This document shows, piece after piece, positions 56,290 through 64,000 of a stretch of DNA of 64,000 nucleotides; position 1 is the stretch's first letter; each line of letters starts with the position of its first letter. The DNA is from Rhyzopertha dominica (taxonomy: Eukaryota; Arthropoda; Insecta; Coleoptera; Bostrichidae). A program made the translations under genes and the position numbers. The DNA lies in the NCBI GenBank assembly GCA_025024175.1, contig QCXZ01000003.1, positions 620,001 to 684,000 on the forward strand, in the 5' to 3' direction. The notes beneath the pieces are model-generated. The model saw only the letters and a program-made list of their open reading frames with translations. It did not search any database and was not told the DNA's origin.

Positions 56290-57449
56290 TCGTATTTGAC
56301 CCTTGCAAATAACCTTTTCTAATAAGTCGTTGTCAAATGGTTTCCAAGCTTAATCGATGCCATGTGCGTTTTGAAGATGTAACTTCAACATTCTTGTTGT
56401 TACGAATCATTGTCTTAGGGCGGATATAGCTTATATAGAGTCATAACACGATTTCTGCTTAGTTCAGTTCTTCTACCTTTTCCTATTAAGATTGTTCAAC
56501 TAACTACTGTTATATGGAATCACATCAGAATCTGTCATATATTCGGTGATAACTCTAACTTTTCTACCAAATTTCTAAATTCTCATTCTCACGTTTATGA
56601 AAGTCAATTTATTTAATATAAGTTTTACGAATGCAGTAAAAGTATTATCAGCTCGAATTAAAATCCGGTGTGTTGTTAAAAATGCAATTCAATATATTTC
56701 AGTTTATTTAAATGAAGCTTAATTTGGTTAAAATATTAAGTAGTCGGTTAATTTTTAAGAGCAATGCACTGGCGATCTAAGAAGGTTGGCTTGACGCATA
56801 ATAATGAGGCATTTGTCGTTCTGAGTTTTAATAATGTTAGTTATCCATCGAGTCTCTTTCCTTGGGTAGTAAAAATTACTACAATTGTATCTTTAGCACC
56901 TATACATATGAACTCCTAGCTTAAATTTCTAATGCTTCTAGTGTGAGAAGTTGAAACTTGAAACTGTAGTAAAAGCGCATCGGTTGGTGCAATAGTCTTT
57001 GATATGTGTTAATTCTGAATCAGAAATCGTGGTCCTATTAGTAGAACCTTTAAGGTGAAATTTATGTTCCTTTGGTACTTTGTATGATATCATTATATAT
57101 TATGTGGATCACGGATCTTTATTCTCCCAAATAAAATGTATCAACTTATATTTTGTTAAACACGAGAGCGATGCAACTGAATGCTCCTCACCTAACTGAG
57201 TTCATCAATAACTGAATTAGTAATGAAAGGGCTTTGTATGATCAGTGTACATAAAAAACATTTTTGGGTCTTTATTTCACAGAAGATGTTTGAAGGAGCC
57301 TTGCAGAAAATCCACGAAGATTATTCATTAGTTACTTAAGTACCTATATCTTATAAACGTTTATTATTTCTATTTATGATGAATTATACTCTACAGGACG
57401 TTTCTGCTTTGCCCGCCTCCCCCTAGACCAAAAGCTGGGTACGCCCATG
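56290..57449 (-). mobile_element. Non-autonomous DNA-transposon-like repeat, copy 2 (inverted)
   Basis: On the minus strand it begins ccatgggcgtacccagctt, then G-rich text, and follows copy 1 (16503-17350) through many shared blocks with about 10-15% visible differences and indels. The G/C-rich far end of copy 1 is missing here. Confidence 0.6.
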
Positions 57450-57690
57450 GAGCCACCTTTGACAATTCCAGCAGTAACAAGCCTTTGTAAAATTTTGAAA
57501 CAAATCAATCTCATATCGGATTAATTAATATTAATATGAAAGACTACTGGCTCATTTCGATGTTCTTTTTAAAAATGCAGGTGAAAAACGATCAGATCCT
57601 TTCTTCCGATAAAAAGTTATATCGAAAGCTATTTGTGAAATAATGTACATCAAATTTGAATTGAAATTTTAAAATTACTATCATACGTAC

Positions 57691-57812
57691 CTTACAAACG
57701 TTGAGTTGTGACTCAAGTGAAGATCTGGAGATCTCTAGAGCCAACTGGCGGTACATACACACGGTTTTTGGCATAACTCCACCAGGGATGCTGGTTATGT
57801 TGTATTTTATTC
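57691..57812 (-). CDS. Candidate exon, two possible readings
   Basis: Acceptor tgaaatag|GA and donor AAG|gtacgt bound 122 nt. One frame is open throughout (NITSIPGGVMPKTVCMYRQL, then ALEISRSSLESQLNVCK). The phase set by the upstream exon 58262-58397 instead reads NKIQHNQHPWWSYAKNRVYV and onward to a stop at 57713. The two readings would make it an internal or a terminal exon. The product is unknown. Confidence 0.4.
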
Positions 57813-58261
57813 CTATTTCAAGTGAATTTTGAAAAAAATAAGAACGAAATGTATATTTGTATCGAAAATGGTCTATCAGGAATTCCATTCTGCAGTACGT
57901 TAACGCCCAAATATCCTGAAAAATGCATCGAAAAATTCTCCACAAGAGTTTGTACTCGAATGATTGAGTTAGTGTGCTATCATTTATGCATTTTACTTGC
58001 TCCTAAAAAACATGCGATTCTGTAGTGAAAGACTAGCTGCAGCTACTGATAAGTCGTTTTAAGCTTTTATTTGTAGCCTCTTTCGTGTTCATTCCATATT
58101 ACCCCGTCCTTATAAAATAATTATGAGAAACCAGGAAGCTGGTTGTTTCCGCCTAAAAATAACAACCCGCATTACCACCGTGCAACCCTTGATAAAGGCA
58201 AATGTTCTGCTATCACGCATGCACCCGTCTTTATATAGCTTCCTTTACAATTAATAAATAC

Positions 58262-58397
58262 CTGCGGTCCTCCTGCAGCATAACTTGCATTGCACCTGCG
58301 ATGAATTGCAATGTATCGAAGGTATTTGCGAATGCATAGAGATGCCGGATCATATTACGTTCTGTGGAGGTCATTGGAGGAATACTGTAGCAAATTC
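58262..58397 (-). CDS. Candidate internal exon, unidentified
   Basis: 136 nt between acceptor gttcggcag|GA and donor GCAG|gtattt. It reads 44 codons including SIPPMTSTERNMIRHLYAFA, then NTFDTLQFIAGAMQVMLQED. The composition is coding-like and it ends in phase 2. It joins exon 57812 in phase if that exon is terminal. Confidence 0.45.
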
Positions 58398-58519
58398 CTG
58401 CCGAACAATTATTACCCGAAAGCAATTGCTTCGCTGCATCGAACTTTACTCATGCTTTGATAGTTTGGAACTAGTGTGGTCCGCAATAACACCATCTACG
58501 AGTATATTGACAGATTGAC

Positions 58520-59409
58520 ATACCTATTGAGTTTAGTATGATACAGCGATCGCAGAGAAGAAATTAATTTAAGATTGGCCAATCCCTATATAGTATAATA
58601 GCAACCCACCCTGGCTTCCAATGGGTAGTGGAGCATAATATTGTGCCTACAACAAATACCTTACAGTCGTCACCTCCATTAGCTCCAAAATGTTTATAAT
58701 AAGAGTTTGATAACTCCTAAGATATTCATTTAAATCGTATCGTTTAATTGGAGAGTTCTCTCGCAAGACTTGTTACCAATAAACATACGTAATTCATAAG
58801 TAGACTATTTAAAAAAAAATTTATTCTGGTTGCAGAACTCCGTGCCAAGATTGTATACTAATAATGTATATATTCAGTTTCACAGACTGGTCGGCCTGTT
58901 CAGACAAAAATGCGACCCACCACGGGACGTCTGCTGTAATCCGATATATTGAGGCTTTCGACAGGCCTTTCATCAATGTCGCCTATGAAACGATATATGC
59001 AGAGATTAAATGGTGAGGTTGTGCCGCCACCGTTTAAGCCGATCAGGCTCTGCATGCGTTCGGAAGATTAGCAGTCGTGGTGTGAAAGGTGAATTTTCCG
59101 TCGATGTTTTCATTTAATATCGCCGGTTCGGTCGGGTTAGATTAATCTGAAATTATAAGTATACCGAAGGACACAATGGTTTGCGAATTTGTAAACTGGC
59201 AACTCGGTTCTGCATTTTCTGCAGTTTGTTATTTGTGTGTAATTAGAAACATATAGAAAATTGAAAAAAGTTCTGTACGACGACCTGAGAAATACCAATA
59301 TGATATAAAGCAAGCATTAATATGCACAAATCGTAGTTTTATACATTTTGGACCAATTATCAGTCTATTTATATAAAATAAGGCTCCTATTTTAGAATGT
59401 TCTAGTACC
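58520..59409. other. Intergenic, conserved-looking block
   Basis: The stretch 58880-59160 is less AT-rich and open only over short frames. It resembles conserved non-coding DNA. Confidence 0.3.
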
Positions 59410-59508
59410 AGTCACAGTAAAAGTGGCTTACTCGACTGCCAAAATGGTAAAAATAAACGCCACCCTAATAAAACTGTGGATACTAGGTAAGTACATTCTT
59501 GATTTGAC
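59410..59508 (+). pseudogene. Relic of the DD41D transposase
   Basis: The sequence follows 47866-48013 of the complete element: the start region (ttactcgactgcc versus ttattcaactgcc) and then aacgccaccctaataaaa and actaggtaagtacattct. About 55 bp is deleted between them. Only the first 50 or so codons survive. Confidence 0.7.
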
Positions 59509-61350
59509 ATTTCCGGTTCGTTGATTTGGTATGAAAGGTCGCGAGCTTCTGCCGGTGAGATCGCCGAACCTTGCGGTCATGAAGTGATTTTTATAAGGTT
59601 TTATTGACGATTACATATTTGAAATAGTAACCATATTTTCCAATGCAACCCAAGTAAATGTTCGCGACAAAGGCTTGAGAAATCCTCAAAAGAAAATATA
59701 AAGAAACTTCAGGCACCTTTTAAACTGATTTTTTTGATTTTTGCTCAACAAAATGTTTACTACTACAACAATACGTTGCATAAAATCTTTTTACACTATT
59801 TAAAAGCTCTAATGCTTCTTACGGAAAGAACTGTTCACAAAGAAGCGGTTCCATCTACAGTTCTTTACATTATGTTACATTATGTTCATACAATTTAGTA
59901 AACTCTAAATATTCCAGGTCGTATAATATAACTAACTGTGTACCTGTATTAATAATGTGCCATATTTGCAATCGCAATTCACAATCACGTTTCCGCGGTA
60001 TTTATTATATATGCAATGATTAAACTGTGTGAGTATGTGCAATTACTGTTGCAATATAGTTTTATCCCATTTGTATTCGTACACAGGTGATGTAGTTTGC
60101 ATTATTTATCGAGTTATATGTCGCTGAGATCTAATTGTGGCCCAATGTTGCAGATATTATAGCACAGCTTACCATTTAATAATGTGTAAATTATGGACAG
60201 ATTTTCTGTATACAGATTAAAAAGAAACAGTAAAATTTGCCGATTTTGCAGTCCTTGCAACAATAGGAGTTTAATACATCGACAGTTTAGAAAATGTTAA
60301 GTTATTTTTGACAGTAATATAGCAAAATTCAGAGACGATATCGCCATTTTTTCGTAACATGTTCCAGTTTTACATTACAACCCAAGCCAAAATTTAACAC
60401 GTAGTTTGAAGACAAATGCAGTCAAACGAAGTTTTATATAAACATATTTTTCTCTCTGTATATCTTTTTGTGTACAAATGAAAAAGTTTGAGAGACTTAA
60501 ATCAGGCCATCTAGCAGATCATTTAATATATATATCCGCGATGCCCTATACGACAACTCGAAAATAGGTGATCCAGATGTGATGCAGAGCACGCTTCTTT
60601 AAATTACATAAGTGGTTTTGCATTTCATGTTGATCTTTACCTGAAAATAAATTTTCAATATCAGGTACAATGTTATTACGCAGAATGTTAAGATATCAAC
60701 GAATACATGTTGTAATATTTCCAAATTTGCAATTTGGATTCACGCATTCAGTTTCTGAAGATGCTGTATATGCAACTGTTCCATCATTTAGTAAGGATAA
60801 ATAAAATATAAAGTGAATAGTCAATAGAATTGAAAAATTCAAGATCTTTTTAAAATAAGTTTGAAGGTAAATGTGTTTCTATCTGTTTCTATCTGAATGA
60901 ATGTATGACAGTAAACGGAGGCTTTGGTTTGTTTTTACAATTCGCAAACGTAATTTCGATATATCATACCACTGTCATACCAGTGTCCGCAAATTGTGAT
61001 CCCACATTTCTTACCGCAAAAGCTCCGTAACTATGCTTTAAATACGAAACTATTTCCGTTGTTATAAAAGCTTAAAAATACATTAACTTTTTAAGTTTTG
61101 TTTTGTTTCTGTAGCTGAAGTTCTTTTTACTACGAGCAAAAGTTCACGAATTTTCCGAACTACTCAAGTGAATGTACACACAGACTAAATAATCTCGCTT
61201 TAAATCCACATAGGGGTAGAGCGCCATCTTACGCTAAGCCTAATTGCTTTCAGTCAAAGCTTTTAGTCGTACACGATTTTTCTCTCTTGTTTTTTTACCG
61301 GTATAAATGGAACATCGAGATGGGAGTCGCCTGCAGCTAAATATTTTCGG
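59509..61350. other. AT-rich intergenic, no gene recognised
   Basis: No splice-bounded exon or repeat was identified. Confidence 0.4.
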
Positions 61351-61458
61351 ATGAGCAACTTCTTGAACGCCTTATCTGAGGTGACAAGATTTAAAAGCTT
61401 GGCGTACAGGATAACGAAGCGCGAATTAACCGATGCTGATGTATTGATTTTGAATGCT
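61351..61458 (+). CDS. Candidate first coding exon, unidentified
   Basis: ATG at 61351 opens 36 codons (MSNFLNALSEVTRFKSLAYR, then ITKRELTDADVLILNA) ending exactly at donor GCT|gtaaga in phase 0. Upstream is a TATA-like gtataaatgg at about 61302 and a less AT-rich leader. The amphipathic helix-like sequence and the donor support a real exon. No next exon was found. Confidence 0.42.
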
Positions 61459-63941
61459 GTAAGAATAATATAATATAGAGATTTATTCTGTGGTGTAACT
61501 TAGTCGATCTTCACCCAGGTTAATATTACAGAAATAACTCTTTCTCTAGCTGGGTAACTGGGTGGAAAATAAACAACTCAAGTGGTTCAATTTGCTCCAC
61601 CCCCGACTTCTATTCCTGTCACAAAAGAGAAAGTGTAGTCTAGACTGACAACTGGCCTTCAAAGATATAATAAACTGAAAAGCTGTATTTCAAAGCAACA
61701 AAGCAAACCTTCCACTAAATGCTGAACGTTAATAAGATCATTCGTAAAGTAAAAGCCAGAGCAGCAGGTGTCCCTTGAATACAGCATATTAGGGAAGAGG
61801 GTAAACAAAAAGGATTCATTTAGCGAAAGAAGAAACGTCTTGGTATGACAATAGAGACTATGGGGGCACCTCCACCAAGATATTGTTCATAAGCAAGCAC
61901 AGCCTTGGAAGTAATTACGTTTTATCAGATCTTGGATCTGGTTATTCTCAGAGAAAATAACTTCGATATACGTCAAGAGAGTTTGGTTTGTTTTGCACGA
62001 CTTTTAAAGTCATTCCATATTTTTAATCAAGAATTGTGAATAACTTTATTATACTTAAAGCTACACTTAAGTTTATAAGATATGGTATATAATACCAGTA
62101 TTTGTTGGTATTTAGTTTTTATAATATGCAAATATTATGACTATATTATAATGTTTCAATTTGCTGCGAGTTTCTGCCATCCACAAATTCTCTGCACAGA
62201 CGTTTCAGGAATTCATAAAAAAAACAGCAAGCGTTTGTTAAAGATGTGTTTTTAATGTCAACCTCATGGCTTAACTTCTCTCTTATAGAATTTAACACCA
62301 AAGCAATTAATACTGGTTCTGCTTTTTAGCATTATGTTCCTCAAGCAAAATATAAAAGAGGATCTTTAAAAACTAGGAAATGTTTAATTTAGTAATGTTA
62401 CATAGCCTACGCAAGCCATATATTTCAAGTTAGAAAATTCATAATACTTTGATATTGTTCTTATCAGTTTTTGGATAATAATATTAACTTTTGAACGTTT
62501 TCTATAGTTCGTTGCAGTCTATAGCCAAATGGAACCGATCTAATTTATTTTTATGTTTACCTTACATAAACTTACATAAAATATTTCTTTTTAGTACTAG
62601 TCAATTGGGCAAGTATCGAATAATAAATGAAAACTTCTGTTTGGCGTATAAAATTAACCTTTAATTCCAGAAATTATACCTTTCTTAGTAGCAGCAGTGC
62701 TACAAAATGATTTAAAAAGAAAATAAAAAAGGAATTTGCCGTGTATCAGATTTAATAACGCTTTAAAACAACCTAGCTGCACAGTATTACTCGTAAACCA
62801 TCTCATAACAGTCGAAAGTATTCCCTTAACATCTAACCGTCAAGTTTATTGTTTTAGCATTTCTCCTCTACTCCCGTCTCTTCAATAACTTGGTTATGTG
62901 TTCCGTCGGTTACAATCCATCAATTTCATAAATCTTAGATACACCACACAACTTTGTAATTTTTATTTACCGTCCAAATACGTTTATGGTTTTGCCAAGG
63001 TACGAGACCTGATCAGATTCTGAAAGCCGTGCTTTTATTACTGGAAATATCCAACTCGGCGTATACGAAATGTAATAGGAGTAGCGGTATTGGTATTACT
63101 GAATCCGCTGAAAACTGCATTTCAAGAAAATTACATCATCCAACGAGCTTCTGTTTATATGTGTACCTACTTTGGTATAGACAACATAATCTAGCTTGCT
63201 TGTCTGTCTTACAGTTAAATTTAGATCTTTGCTAAGTATCTAGTTTCTTGATATTCAAAGATACCCACAAAATTCGTACAAATGTATTCACAATGTATGA
63301 ACTAACTTCAAACTTACTAATAATAATTTGCAAAACTGTTAATAAGTTGATCTAATGCAAAACTTACTTACTTACTTACTTAGGTTGTTATTATTAGGTA
63401 CTGTTAGTTATTTTTCCTGTAATCCCAGTAATACTTCTTTTACTTGAATAAATTGTGACCTATATGTTTGTTTTTATTAATACAAACAAAGCGTTATATA
63501 CAGGAAACAGCGGATATAAACATGGTTTACGCTACCTAAGTACCCTTCACAGTCCACTTAAAAAAAAACCAATACAGACTATTTTGAACAAAACTACAAA
63601 ACCAATGACCAGTATTAAATTTAAAATGATGCTGTTTCGATCTATTAAATCTCATCAACTCAGGTTGCAAAAGACATACCATACAAAGATATGTCTCGTT
63701 AGAGACCAACAATACGACGATATCAACGTATTGATCATCGGCCAATTTGGCAAGTAATTTTGATGCTATATTATTTTTAGCTGAAGTGTCCATATCCTTA
63801 ACACCTTGTTTATTTAGTGCAAAATAATTCTTGGTTAGTTATTCATAATGGATAAGGAATTGATTTTAAGGCGAGCATAATATAGTTATGCCAGCTACTG
63901 TCAGTCGGCCAATTATAACAAACGAACGATGCGAATTTCAG
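61459..63941. other. Intergenic or intronic, no gene recognised
   Basis: AT-rich DNA. Open frames at 63029-63235 and 63455-63757 have no motif or splice support. Confidence 0.35.
63361..63384 (+). repeat. (ACTT)n microsatellite
   Basis: About five tandem units of a tetranucleotide (acttacttacttacttactt). Confidence 0.8.
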
Positions 63942-64000
63942 CTGTACCCGCACGTGGGGCCTGGAGACCCAATTCTCGCAGCACGACGTGCAAATAATCC
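63942..64000 (+). CDS. Candidate exon cut by the window end
   Basis: After acceptor gcgaatttcag the frame is open to the last base and reads LYPHVGPGDPILAARRANN. The stretch from about 63895 is less AT-rich. The downstream half is outside the window. Confidence 0.35.
   Translation, partial: MYPHVGPGDPILAARRANN

Noticed and set aside
58285..58518. 77-codon plus-strand frame rich in Cys
   Set aside because: It is antisense to the candidate minus-strand exon 58262-58397, which has matching splice sites.
1..64000. tRNA, rRNA or known miRNA genes
   Set aside because: No cloverleaf with A and B boxes, no rRNA text and no known miRNA seed was recognised by eye; a tRNAscan or miRBase search would be decisive.

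Overview
The window looks like nuclear DNA of an insect. It is AT-rich, intron-bearing and gene-poor, with short GT-AG introns, a BEL/Pao retrotransposon, two different Tc1/mariner elements, fragments of Jockey-like and Penelope-like retroelements, and many small repeats. A short run of the pentamer TCAGG, the telomeric unit of many beetles, gives a weak hint of Coleoptera. Scattered N bases show that the assembly is unpolished. No tRNA, rRNA or CRISPR was seen.

Host genes are small and split into exons mostly too short to show up as long ORFs. The best is a complete four-exon gene on the plus strand (11940-12620), which encodes a 141-residue protein with four membrane segments. Weaker minus-strand gene ends or exon groups lie at 3041-4358, 6597-8324, 15957-16090, 28214-28735, 46129-46418 and 57691-58397. 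Candidate single exons lie at 38604, 61351 and 63942 on the plus strand and at 37646 on the minus strand. None of these could be named with confidence. Several less AT-rich islands without clear coding content look like conserved non-coding DNA.

Mobile DNA fills much of the rest. A BEL/Pao element (29738-35955, minus) has an uninterrupted 1692-codon Gag-Pol ORF and LTRs that look identical, so it is young. A mariner DD34D element (44484-45814) has intact-looking TIRs and a transposase damaged only near its end. A DD41D Tc1/mariner element (47245-49507) has about 275-bp TIRs and a dead transposase, and a second relic of the same family sits at 59410. Other relics are a Jockey-like RT end (1765-2700), a second non-LTR piece (25192-25374), an RT fragment (40388-40500), and a probable Penelope-like C-terminal piece (43448-43684). 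Two inverted copies of a roughly 1-kb non-autonomous repeat lie at 16503-17501 and 56290-57449.

The most interesting signal is a set of dispersed repeats carrying hammerhead-ribozyme-like cores. One family (5621-5663, 53994-54036 and 54067-54109) keeps CUGACGA, a 4-bp stem II, GAAA, and a 5-bp stem I of UUGUA with UACAA, around a loop-less palindromic stem III. In the second copy it forms a near-perfect inverted repeat of about 218 bp with one motif on each strand. A second family (7161, 22673, 28066) keeps the same architecture with a paired C3-to-U and G8-to-A change in two copies. Hammerhead motifs are known from Penelope-like elements, so these repeats and the Penelope-like fragment may belong to one retroelement system.
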